Under the pieces are notes generated by a model, which was not told the DNA's origin, ran no database searches, and saw only the letters and a list, made by a program, of their open reading frames with translations. The translations under genes and the position numbers were made by a program. A stretch of 15,678 nucleotides of DNA. Source: DASWKG01 sp036396755 (lineage in GTDB: Bacteria > Actinomycetota > UBA4738 > CALAEC01). This document shows, piece after piece, positions 1-7,481 of the stretch. The stretch spans positions 1 through 15,678 of the forward strand of contig DASWKG010000162.1 in the NCBI GenBank assembly GCA_036396755.1, written 5' to 3'. Each line of letters opens with the position of its first letter. Position 1 is the first letter of the stretch.

Positions 1-2643
1 CCGGGACGGCCCGCCCGGGGTGGCCCGCCGCACGATCGAGACCTCGGCCGACAAGAGGTCCTGGACCTCCGGCCCGAGCCGCGCGTCGAGCCCCGACCAT
101 TCGTCGGGCTTCACGTCGGCCAAGCTGCGGCCCTCGGCCTCGAGGCGCGCGACGATCCGGCCGACCGCCTCGTGGGCCTCGCGGAAGGGAGCGCCCCGGG
201 ACACGAGATGCTCGGCCACGTCGGTCGCGAGGAGGGAGGGGTCCTCGGCGGCCCACCGCATGCGCTCGACGTCGACCTCGAGCGTGCGGATCATCCCCGC
301 CATCGCCTCGAGCGCCGGCGCGAGCGCGTCGTACGCGTCGAACACGGCCTCCTTGTCCTCCTGCAGGTCGCGGTCGTAGGCGAGCGGGAGCCCCTTTAGC
401 ACCGTGGCGAGCCGCACGAGGTCGCCGAGGACGCGTCCCGCCTTGCCGCGCGCCAGCTCGGCGACGTCGGGGTTGCGTTTCTGCGGCATCATGCTCGACC
501 CGGTCGCGTACGCCTCCGAGGGGCGGGCGAAGCCGAACTCGGGGCTCGCCCAGAGGACGAGGTCCTCGCCGAGGCGCGAGAGGTGCACCGCGGTCGTGAC
601 GCACGCCGACAGCAGCTCGAGCGCGAAGTCGCGATCGGCGACCGCGTCGATCGAGTTGTCGAACGCGCGCGAGAAGCCGAGGTCGGCGGCCGTGGCCTCC
701 GGATCGAGCACGAGGGTGGAGCCGGCCAGCGCCCCGGCGCCGAGCGACGACGAGTCGGCGGCCGCCGCGGCGCGATCGAGACGCGCGGCGTCGCGCGCCA
801 TCGGGAACGCGTGCGCGAGCAGGTGGTGGGCGAGCGTCACCGGTTGGGCCCGCTGGAGGTGCGTGTAACCGGGGATCAGGGTGCCCGTGTGCTCGGCGGC
901 CACGTCGGTGAGCGCCGCGCCGAGGCCGCGGGCTCGCGCGGCCAGCTCGCCCGCCGCTCCCTTGCACCAGAGCCGGAGGTCGGTCGCGACGAGGTCGTTG
1001 CGGCTCCGCGCCGTGTGCACCTTCGCGCCGACGGAGCCCAGGCGCTCGGTCAGCACCCGCTCGACGGCCACGTGGACGTCCTCGTCGTCGTCCGAGAACG
1101 GGAACGCGCCGGCGCGGGCTTCGCCGAGGAGGCGGTCGACCTCGGAGGCGAGCGCCTGCTCCTCGGTGTCGTCGACGAACCCGCCCCGGGCGAGCGCGGC
1201 GACGTGCGCCCGCGTGCAGAGGAGGTCCTCGACGATGAGCCGCCGGTCGAACCCGATCGACCGGGTGAAGGCCATCGCGTCCTCGGCGGGGGCGTCGGAG
1301 AAGCGGCCGCCCCACACCGCGGAGGAGAACGCAGCCGGGGCGGGGACCGCGGGGGTCTCGTGCTCGAGGGCGGGCGCCGTCCCCTGCCTTTCGGGGGTCG
1401 CGGGCTCGCGCGCGGCGGGCGGGAGCGGCGCGGGCATCGGTGCATCGGCCGCGCCGTCCCGGTCGCGCGCGGCCCACACGCGCGTCGGCAGCGCCCAGAG
1501 CGAGACGAACCCCTCGGCGAGCCGCTGGTCGAACCGGTCGGCACCTGCCTCGTAGGTGGCGAGGCCGTGGTCGTAGAGGGCGCGAGGGCTCCGGCGGCCC
1601 GTCACCGTGGCCGACCCCTTGGAGAATCGAAGGCGGACCTCGCCGGTGACATCCGACTGGGTCGACACCATGAACGAGCGCAGCGCGCCGTGGAGCGGCC
1701 CGTACCACAGGCCGTAGTAGCAGAGCTCGGCCCACCGCCGCTCGAGCGCGGCCTTCTCGTGCGCGAGGTCGCGCTCCAGGGTGAGATCCTCGAGCTCGCG
1801 GTGGGCCATGATCAGCGCGAGCGAGCCCGGGACCTCGTACAGCTCGCGCGACTTGATCCCCACCAGGCGGTTCTCGATCATGTCGACCCGCCCGAACCCG
1901 TGCGCGCCGGCGACGGCCGTCAGCGCCGCGACGAGGTCGACGAGCTGCATCGGCCGGCCGTCGAGGGCTACGGGACGGCCACCCTCGAAGGTCAGGGTCA
2001 CCTCCGCCGGCTCGTCGGGGGCCTCGGCGGGGTCGGCGGTCCAGGCGAACGCGTCGGCCGGTGGCTCGACCCACGGGTCCTCGAGCGGCCCCGCCTCCGC
2101 GGTCCGCCCCCACAGGTTCTCGTCGACCGAGTAGGTCTTGGCCTCCGCGGCCTGCGGGATACCCCAGGTCTCGGCCAGCGCCAGCGACTCCTCGCGCGAG
2201 CGCGACTGCTCCCGGATCGGCGCCAGCACCCCGAGGTCGGGGGCCAACGCGGCGAACGACGTCTCGAAGCGCACCTGGTCGTTCCCCTTCCCGGTACAGC
2301 CGTGGGCCACCCATCGCGCGCCGGACTCGCGTGCGATCCGCACGACCTCGGCGGCGATCAGCGGCCGGGCGAGCGCGGAGACGAGCGGGTACTTCCCCTC
2401 GTAGAGCGCGTTCGCGTGGAGGGCGGGGAGGCAGAACGACTCGGCGAAGACCTCGCGCGCGTCCACCACGTGCAGCTCCGCGCGGGCGGCGGCGGCCCGA
2501 GCCCTGACCTCCGTGAGGTCGTGGGGCTGGCCGAGGTCGACGAACGCCGCCACGATCTCGAGGCCGCGTTCCTCGCGCAGCGACCGGGCCGCCACCGACG
2601 TGTCGAGACCGCCCGAGTACGCGAGCACGCAGCGGTCGGTCAT
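1..2643 (-). CDS. argGH: ArgG-ArgH fusion: argininosuccinate synthase / argininosuccinate lyase (3' end cut by window edge)
   Basis: One open frame reads from the ATG at 2643 to base 1 with no stop; I checked every in-frame triplet from 2160 to 1 for stops. Residues 1-401 are a full argininosuccinate synthase: PP-loop AYSGGLDTS (8-16), the GCTGKGNDQVRFE signature and a normal C-terminal part. It joins citrulline and aspartate using ATP. Residues 402-441 form a Pro/Ala-rich linker. From about 442 (AVWGGRF) follows argininosuccinate lyase, which releases arginine and fumarate: VHTARSRNDL, PGYTHLQRAQP (His595) and the GSSMMPQKRNPD loop (Ser716/717). About 440 lyase residues are present, so only some 20-30 should be missing. 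The start overlaps the argR stop by four bases (ATGA) behind GGAGGAGG. Both halves keep their key motifs, so both are probably active. The fusion is seen directly; substrate channelling is inference. Confidence 0.93.
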   Translation of the reverse strand, partial: MTDRCVLAYSGGLDTSVAARSLREERGLEIVAAFVDLGQPHDLTEVRARAAAARAELHVVDAREVFAESFCLPALHANALYEGKYPLVSALARPLIAAEVVRIARESGARWVAHGCTGKGNDQVRFETSFAALAPDLGVLAPIREQSRSREESLALAETWGIPQAAEAKTYSVDENLWGRTAEAGPLEDPWVEPPADAFAWTADPAEAPDEPAEVTLTFEGGRPVALDGRPMQLVDLVAALTAVAGAHGFGRVDMIENRLVGIKSRELYEVPGSLALIMAHRELEDLTLERDLAHEKAALERRWAELCYYGLWYGPLHGALRSFMVSTQSDVTGEVRLRFSKGSATVTGRRSPRALYDHGLATYEAGADRFDQRLAEGFVSLWALPTRVWAARDRDGAADAPMPAPLPPAAREPATPERQGTAPALEHETPAVPAPAAFSSAVWGGRFSDAPAEDAMAFTRSIGFDRRLIVEDLLCTRAHVAALARGGFVDDTEEQALASEVDRLLGEARAGAFPFSDDDEDVHVAVERVLTERLGSVGAKVHTARSRNDLVATDLRLWCKGAAGELAARARGLGAALTDVAAEHTGTLIPGYTHLQRAQPVTLAHHLLAHAFPMARDAARLDRAAAAADSSSLGAGALAGSTLVLDPEATAADLGFSRAFDNSIDAVADRDFALELLSACVTTAVHLSRLGEDLVLWASPEFGFARPSEAYATGSSMMPQKRNPDVAELARGKAGRVLGDLVRLATVLKGLPLAYDRDLQEDKEAVFDAYDALAPALEAMAGMIRTLEVDVERMRWAAEDPSLLATDVAEHLVSRGAPFREAHEAVGRIVARLEAEGRSLADVKPDEWSGLDARLGPEVQDLLSAEVSIVRRATPGGPSR
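1318..1440 (-). other. Interdomain linker of the ArgG-ArgH fusion
   Basis: This roughly 40-residue segment runs from the last ArgG-like residues (RDRDGAADA) to the first ArgH-like residues (AVWGGRF). It is rich in Ala, Pro and Glu, has no predicted domain, and contains no stop codon. An in-frame Met near its start (PMPAPLPP) has no convincing Shine-Dalgarno sequence and would leave the Pro/Ala tail on the lyase. This argues for one polypeptide rather than a hidden second start. Confidence 0.8.
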
Positions 2644-3107
2644 CCCGCCTCCTCCTGCTCCTGGATCGCCTGCAGGCGGGAGAGCACGGTTCGTCCGCGG
2701 GTGCCCTCGCGCCCGATCACGAGGATCGTGTCGTCGCCGGCCACGGTCCCGATCACACCCTCGACTCCAACCTGGTCGAGGACCAGCGCGATCGCGTTCG
2801 CCGCGCCGGGGGGCGTGTGGATCACGACCAAGCTGCCGGAGGCCTGCATCGAGAGCGCGAACTCGCCGAGGAGGCGCCGGAGCCGGCCCACGCCCCCGAC
2901 CGGGGCAGCGTCCTCGGGCACCGAATACCGCAGATATCCGTCGGCGTCGCGGATGCGCGCCAGCCCGAGCTCGTCGAGGTCGCGCGAGACCGTGGGCTGC
3001 GTGACGTCGAACCCGCGCATGTGCAGCCGCTCGAGGATCGCCGTCTGCGACGAGAGCGGCTCGGCCCGCACGAGGTCGAGGATCGTCTGCTGCCGCTGCC
3101 GCTTCAC
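2640..3107 (-). CDS. argR: Arginine repressor ArgR
   Basis: A 155-residue arginine-dependent repressor/activator of normal family length. The N-terminal winged helix-turn-helix (about residues 1-70) has the recognition helix TQPTVSRDLDELGL. The C-terminal half has GTVAGDDTILVIGRE, whose Asp pair binds L-arginine at the hexamer interface in this family. The start is GTG at 3107, seven bases after GGAGG. It overlaps the argD stop as GTGA, and the stop overlaps the argGH start as ATGA, so translation is likely coupled. Lying inside the operon and downstream of the operator at 7446-7471, it should regulate its own synthesis. Confidence 0.95.
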   Translation of the reverse strand: MKRQRQQTILDLVRAEPLSSQTAILERLHMRGFDVTQPTVSRDLDELGLARIRDADGYLRYSVPEDAAPVGGVGRLRRLLGEFALSMQASGSLVVIHTPPGAANAIALVLDQVGVEGVIGTVAGDDTILVIGREGTRGRTVLSRLQAIQEQEEAG

Positions 3108-4288
3108 CGAGCCACCTCCGAGAGCGCGGCCGCGAACAGGTCCGCGCCTCGCTCGACCTCGTCGGACGAGACCGTGAGCGGCGGGGTGAACCGGACCACG
3201 TTGCCCCCGGCTTCGGTGAGCACGAGGCCGGCCGTCAGGGCGGTCCCGACCACCTCCCTCACCGCGACCTCCCGCGCGAGCTGGACGCCGAGGAGGAGGC
3301 CCGCGCCGCGCACGTCGACGATCGCCGGCGAGGCGATCGCGGACAGCGCCTTGAGCAGCCGCTCGCCCTGCGCGCGCGCGTTCTCGACCAGGCCCTCGGA
3401 CTCGATCACCTCGAGGACCGCGATGGCCGCGGCGCACGGCACCGGGCCGCCTCCGAAGGTCGAGGCATGATCACCGGTCGCGAACGCGACCTCGGGCTCG
3501 GCGATGCACGCGCCGATCGGGAGGCCGCCCGCGAGCCCCTTCGCCAGGGTCATCACGTGGGGACGAACGTCGTGCAGCAGGTGCGCGAACCAGGCGCCAC
3601 ACCGCCCCACCCCCGTCTGGACCTCGTCGAGGACGAGGAGCGCGCCGGCGGCCTCGCAGGCCGCGCGCGCGGTCCGCAGGTAGCCCGCCGGCGCGGGGAA
3701 GACGCCTCCCTCGCCGAGGACCGGCTCGAGCACGACCGCCGCGGTCCGCTCGTCGATCGCCCGGATCAGCGCGTCCGGGTCGCCGAACGGCACGTGCACG
3801 AAGTCGCCGGGGAGCGGCTGGAACGGCCCATGCTTCTCGGGCTGGCCGGTCGCGGCGAGCGTCGCCAGCGTCCGCCCGTGGAACCCGCCGATCGCGGCGA
3901 CGAACTTCGGCCGGCCGGTGGCCCGGCGGGCCAGCTTCAGCGCCGCCTCGTTCGCCTCGGCGCCGGAGTTCGCGAAGAACACCCTGCCCCACCCGGCGAC
4001 CTGCACCAGCCGCTCGGCGAGCGCCACCTGCGGCTCCGTGTAGAAGAGGTTGCTCACGTGCGCGAGCCGCCCCGCCTGCTCGGCCACGGCCTCCACCCAG
4101 CGGGGATGCGCGTGCCCGATCTGCGCCACCGCGATCCCGGCGGCGAAGTCGAGGTAGGCGCGCCCGTCGTCGTCGTAGAGCGTCGTTCCCTCGCCGCGGA
4201 CGAACGTGACCGGGAACCGGCGGTAGGTCTGCATCATGACGGCAGCCTCCCGCTCGGGGATCGGCCAGCCGGTGGGACCCATGCTCAC
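3104..4288 (-). CDS. argD: Acetylornithine aminotransferase ArgD
   Basis: A PLP-dependent class III aminotransferase that converts N-acetylglutamate 5-semialdehyde to N-acetylornithine in the cytoplasm. Visible family motifs are the NSGAEANEAALKLAR segment, the LDEVQTGVGRCG cofactor Asp region, and the PLP lysine in MTLAKGLAGGLP. I chose GTG at 4288 because GGAGG (4300-4296) lies seven bases upstream, exactly as for argR, and because it makes a GTGA overlap with the argB stop. The internal ATG at 4282 has poorer spacing. Length is about 394 residues, as usual. In many actinobacteria argF follows here; in this cluster argR follows directly. Confidence 0.95.
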   Translation of the reverse strand: MSMGPTGWPIPEREAAVMMQTYRRFPVTFVRGEGTTLYDDDGRAYLDFAAGIAVAQIGHAHPRWVEAVAEQAGRLAHVSNLFYTEPQVALAERLVQVAGWGRVFFANSGAEANEAALKLARRATGRPKFVAAIGGFHGRTLATLAATGQPEKHGPFQPLPGDFVHVPFGDPDALIRAIDERTAAVVLEPVLGEGGVFPAPAGYLRTARAACEAAGALLVLDEVQTGVGRCGAWFAHLLHDVRPHVMTLAKGLAGGLPIGACIAEPEVAFATGDHASTFGGGPVPCAAAIAVLEVIESEGLVENARAQGERLLKALSAIASPAIVDVRGAGLLLGVQLAREVAVREVVGTALTAGLVLTEAGGNVVRFTPPLTVSSDEVERGADLFAAALSEVAR

Positions 4289-5190
4289 GGCTCCACCTCC
4301 CGAGTGACCATCGTGCCGACGCCCTCGGGGGTGAACAGCTCGAGGATGAGCGCGTGCGGCACCCGGCCGTCGAGGATGTGCGCCCTGGACGCCCCGGAGC
4401 GCATCGCGTGCACGATGCTCCGCACCTTGGGGATCATGCCGCCGGTCACGGCGCCCGAGACGAGCAGCTCGTCGCACTCCTCCAGCGACACCTCCGAGAG
4501 GACCCCCTGGGCGCCGCCCTCCTCCTCGTGCAGGCCGGGTACGTCGGTGAGGTACACGAGCTTCTCGGCGCCGAGGGCGGCCGCCACCGCGCCGGCGGCC
4601 TCATCGGCGTTCACGTTGTAGGTCTGACCGCGGCCGTCGGTGGCGATCGAGGCCACGATCGGCACGAACTCCCCCATCAGCGTCTCGAGGATCGCCGTGC
4701 GAACCTCGGTGATCTCGCCGACGAAGCCGAGCTCTCCCCCGTTGCGCGGGCCGGCGACCAGCAGGTTGCCGTCGTCGCCCGACAGGCCGGCGGCGGGGAT
4801 CCCCTGCCGGTTGATCGAGGCGACGATGTCCTTGTTGATCGTGCCGACGAGCACCATGCGCGCGACCTCGAGGGTCTCGGCGTCGGTCACACGCAGGCCG
4901 TCCTCGAAGCGCGGCTCGAGACCGAGCCGCCGCGAGACCGCGCTGATCTGCGGCCCGCCTCCGTGCACGACCACCGGGCGGATCCCGACGAACCGGAGCA
5001 GGGCGATGTCCTCCGCGAAGCTCTCGGCGAGCCGCGGGTCGGTCATCGCGGCGCCACCGAGCTTCACGACGACCGTCTTGCCCCAGTGCTCGCGCATGTA
5101 CGGAAGCGCATCGAGGAGGATGCGGGCCTTCGCGATCGTCCGCTGGCGGACACCCGCGTCCTGGACGGCGTGCACGGCCGGCGGGTTCAC
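4285..5190 (-). CDS. argB: Acetylglutamate kinase ArgB
   Basis: Phosphorylates N-acetylglutamate, the second step of arginine synthesis. Amino-acid-kinase motifs are clear: VVVKLGGAAM, VVVHGGGPQIS, NADEAAGAVAAALGAEKL and GGMIPKV. An N-terminal helix (AKARILLDALPYMREHWGK) precedes the kinase fold, and the C-terminus reads DGRVPHALILELFTPEGVGT. Both features are typical of the arginine-inhibited hexameric form, so feedback inhibition is likely (inference). The GTG at 5190, ten bases after the argJ stop, gives 301 residues, the usual length. Its ribosome site (GCGGGG) is weak, so the start is the least certain in the operon; translation may be coupled to argJ. Confidence 0.93.
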   Translation of the reverse strand: MNPPAVHAVQDAGVRQRTIAKARILLDALPYMREHWGKTVVVKLGGAAMTDPRLAESFAEDIALLRFVGIRPVVVHGGGPQISAVSRRLGLEPRFEDGLRVTDAETLEVARMVLVGTINKDIVASINRQGIPAAGLSGDDGNLLVAGPRNGGELGFVGEITEVRTAILETLMGEFVPIVASIATDGRGQTYNVNADEAAGAVAAALGAEKLVYLTDVPGLHEEEGGAQGVLSEVSLEECDELLVSGAVTGGMIPKVRSIVHAMRSGASRAHILDGRVPHALILELFTPEGVGTMVTREVEP

Positions 5191-5200
5191 GCGGCCCCGC

Positions 5201-6373
5201 TCACGTCGTGTACTCCGCGTTGATCCGCACGTACTCGTAGCCGAGGTCGCAGCCGAAGCAGGTGGCCTCGGCGTCACCGGCGCCGAGGTCGGCGCGGATC
5301 ACGACCTCGCGCTCCTTCAGCGCTTCCGCGCAGGCGGCCTCGTCGAAGGCAACCACCCGGCCCGCCTCGATCACGCGGTGACCGGCCAGGGAGATCGAGA
5401 CCTCCATCGGGTCGAGGGACGCGCCCGACGCGCCGACCGCCTGCAGCAGCCGCCCGGGGTTCGGGTCTCCCCCGAACACGGCGGTCTTGACGAGCAACGA
5501 GCCGGCCACGGCCTTCCCCGCCGCCCGGGCCTCGTCCGCGGAGGCCGCGCCCGACACGTGCACCACCAGCGTGCTGGTGGCGCCCTCGGCGTCGGCGACG
5601 ATCTGACGAGCCAGCTCCTCCGCCGCCTCACCCAGCGCGGCCTCGAGCACGGCGAGCGCCCGCGATCCCGGCGCCGCCTCGACCCCGGACCCGCCGCTTG
5701 CCAGCACGAGTACCGTGTCGTTCGTGCTCGTGCACCCGTCGACCGTCAGGCCGTTGAAGACGGGACCGACGATCGCTCGGGTCACCTCATCGAGGAGGGG
5801 CGGGTCGATCGCGGCGTCGGTGGTCAGGAACACGAGCATCGTGGCGAGGTCCGGCGCGATCATGCCGGCGCCCTTCGCACACCCGCCGACGACGAAGCCG
5901 TCGGCGTGCACCACGACCTCCTTCGGCTCGCGGTCGGTCGTGAGGATCGCCCGCGCGAACCCGGGACCGCCACCATCGTCGAGCGCCTCGACCGCGACCG
6001 GAAGGCCGGCCACGAGCTCCCCCATCTTCACGCGAGGTCCGATGACCCCGGTCGAGCAGACGAGGACCTGCCCGGGCCCGGTCCCCAGCAGCTCGCCGGC
6101 CGCCGCCGCGGTCGCGCGAGCGTCGGCCATCCCGGGCTCGCCGGTGCCGGCGTTCGCCTGGCCGCTGTTGACGACCACCGCGCGACACGCGCCGCCGGCG
6201 AGATGCAGCCGGGAAAGGACGACGGGCGCCGCCGGGAACGCGTTCGTCGTGAACAGCCCCGCCGCAGCGGCGGGCGCGTCGGCCACCAGCAACCCGAGGT
6301 CCGGACGGCCGCTCTCCTTCAGCCCGGCCGAGATGCCCGAGGCCCGGAAGCCGCGCGCGGCGGTGACGCTCAC
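5201..6373 (-). CDS. argJ: Glutamate N-acetyltransferase / amino-acid acetyltransferase ArgJ
   Basis: Moves the acetyl group from N-acetylornithine to glutamate, the recycling step of the pathway. Some ArgJ enzymes also use acetyl-CoA and so replace ArgA; sequence alone does not settle which type this is. The precursor self-cleaves in front of a nucleophilic Thr within the family motif KGAGMIAPDLATML; that Thr is residue 178 here. The protein has 390 residues, standard length. The GTG start at 6373 is preceded by GGAGG (6384-6380) with six bases between. The argC stop lies 25 bases upstream. Confidence 0.95.
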   Translation of the reverse strand: MSVTAARGFRASGISAGLKESGRPDLGLLVADAPAAAAGLFTTNAFPAAPVVLSRLHLAGGACRAVVVNSGQANAGTGEPGMADARATAAAAGELLGTGPGQVLVCSTGVIGPRVKMGELVAGLPVAVEALDDGGGPGFARAILTTDREPKEVVVHADGFVVGGCAKGAGMIAPDLATMLVFLTTDAAIDPPLLDEVTRAIVGPVFNGLTVDGCTSTNDTVLVLASGGSGVEAAPGSRALAVLEAALGEAAEELARQIVADAEGATSTLVVHVSGAASADEARAAGKAVAGSLLVKTAVFGGDPNPGRLLQAVGASGASLDPMEVSISLAGHRVIEAGRVVAFDEAACAEALKEREVVIRADLGAGDAEATCFGCDLGYEYVRINAEYTT

Positions 6374-6398
6374 CGTGGGCCTCCGAGGAACGTGAGCG

Positions 6399-7442
6399 TC
6401 ACGGGTACACCGCCAGGGCCTCGAGACCCGCCGTCTCGGGGAACCCGTGCATGAGGTTCAGGTTCTGGATCGCCTGCCCCGCAGCGCCCTTGACGAGGTT
6501 GTCGAGCGCGGCGACGAGGATCGCCGTTCCCGTGCGAGCATCGATGGTCGCAGCCAGCTCCACGGCGTTCGAGCCCTGCAGGCGCTTGCTGTCGGGCAGG
6601 CTCCCCTCGGGAAGGACCCGCACGAACGGGCTCGCGGCGTACGCCTCGGTGAGGACCGCGAGGAGCGCGGTCGCCGTCGCCCCCCCGGCCGCGGGCGCGT
6701 AGCACGTGGCAACGATCCCCCGGACGGTGGGGACGAGGTGCGGCACGAACGTGATCGACGCGGGGACGCCGCCGAGGACGCCGAGCGTCCCCTCGATCTC
6801 CGGCGTGTGTCGATGGGTCCCGGCGCCGTACGGACGGATGCTGCCGTCGGCGGTCCCGAAGTGCGTCGATTCGGTCGGCACCTTGCCGGCTCCCGAGATC
6901 CCCGACTTCGCGTCGATCACCACCCCTGACCCTTCGACCAGCCCGGCCTTCACCAGGGGAACGAGGGGGAGCAGCGCAGCCGTCGCGTAGCAGCCCGGGT
7001 TCGCGACGAGCGCGGCGCCCGGGAGCTGGTCGGCCGCGAGCTCGCTGAGCCCGTAGACCGCCTTCTCGAGCCACGCGGGCGCCGGGTGCGCGAATCCGTA
7101 CCACTCCGGATAGGCCGCCGCCGGAAGGCGGAACGCACCGGAGAGATCGACGACCCGAAGGCCAGCCTCGACGAGCGCCGGGGCGACCTCGGCGCTCTCC
7201 TGGTGGGGCAGCGCGAGCAGCGCCGCCTCGGCCCGGCCGGCCACCTCCGCCGCGGTGAGCGATTCGAAGGTCATCCCGGCGAACGGCGCGAGGTGCGGGT
7301 AGACCGTGCCCACCGCCCTCCCGGCCGATCCGGCGGCGCCGGCCGCGACCACCTCGAGATGGGGATGGGCCGCGGCGAGGCGCAGGAGCTCGGCCCCCGT
7401 GTAACCGGAGGCGCCGAGCACGGCCGTGCGGAGCGAACCCAT
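6399..7442 (-). CDS. argC: N-acetyl-gamma-glutamyl-phosphate reductase ArgC
   Basis: NADPH-dependent reductase giving N-acetylglutamate 5-semialdehyde. The N-terminus has the nucleotide-binding loop AVLGASGYTGAELLRL. The catalytic Cys is in ANPGCYATA (Cys151 from this start), and the basic motif HRHTPEIEGTL follows. I chose ATG 7442 (MGSLRT, 347 residues) over ATG 7451 (MHPMGS) because the predicted transcription start falls near 7446-7447, which would exclude 7451 from the message. No Shine-Dalgarno sequence is visible, consistent with a nearly leaderless mRNA. This is the first gene of the arg operon proper. Confidence 0.94.
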   Translation of the reverse strand: MGSLRTAVLGASGYTGAELLRLAAAHPHLEVVAAGAAGSAGRAVGTVYPHLAPFAGMTFESLTAAEVAGRAEAALLALPHQESAEVAPALVEAGLRVVDLSGAFRLPAAAYPEWYGFAHPAPAWLEKAVYGLSELAADQLPGAALVANPGCYATAALLPLVPLVKAGLVEGSGVVIDAKSGISGAGKVPTESTHFGTADGSIRPYGAGTHRHTPEIEGTLGVLGGVPASITFVPHLVPTVRGIVATCYAPAAGGATATALLAVLTEAYAASPFVRVLPEGSLPDSKRLQGSNAVELAATIDARTGTAILVAALDNLVKGAAGQAIQNLNLMHGFPETAGLEALAVYP

Positions 7443-7445
7443 AGG

Positions 7446-7471
7446 ATGCATGAGTATGCATATCTATACAT
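7446..7471 (-). promoter_or_regulatory. Tandem ArgR operator (ARG boxes) over the argC promoter
   Basis: Three hexamers lie at an exact 10-bp period: ATGCAT at 7446-7451, ATGCAT at 7456-7461 and ATACAT at 7466-7471. The first pair reads TGCAT-N4-ATGCA, the same 5-4-5 layout as the classical ARG box (TGAAT-N4-ATTCA). The second pair repeats it with one mismatch. They are AT-rich in a very GC-rich region, directly ahead of argC and in an operon that encodes ArgR. Repression by ArgR plus arginine is the expected outcome (inference). Confidence 0.82.
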
Positions 7472-7481
7472 CCGCCGTCAA
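7453..7481 (-). promoter_or_regulatory. argC promoter, -35 overlapping the hom stop codon
   Basis: Reading leftwards, TTGACG (7481-7476) is followed after exactly 17 bases by CATACT (7458-7453), five and four matches to the sigma-70-type hexamers. The TGA of hom (7480-7478) is inside the -35. The predicted transcription start, near 7446-7447, leaves only about 4-5 bases before ATG 7442. The ArgR half-sites cover the spacer and flank the -10. Confidence 0.65.

Noticed and set aside
1..1323. A separate argH gene with its own start
   Set aside because: No stop codon separates it from argG, and no Shine-Dalgarno/start pair fits at the lyase N-terminus, which reads AVWGGRF without a Met.
583..3177. 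864-residue plus-strand open frame opposite argGH and argR
   Set aside because: It is the mirror of the argGH codon frame in GC-rich DNA, with Arg/Gly/Glu-rich low-complexity translation and no recognisable motif. The minus strand has clear enzymes.
4280..4282. ATG 4282 as argD start
   Set aside because: The GTG at 4288 has better spacing to GGAGG and the same GTGA overlap as at argR.
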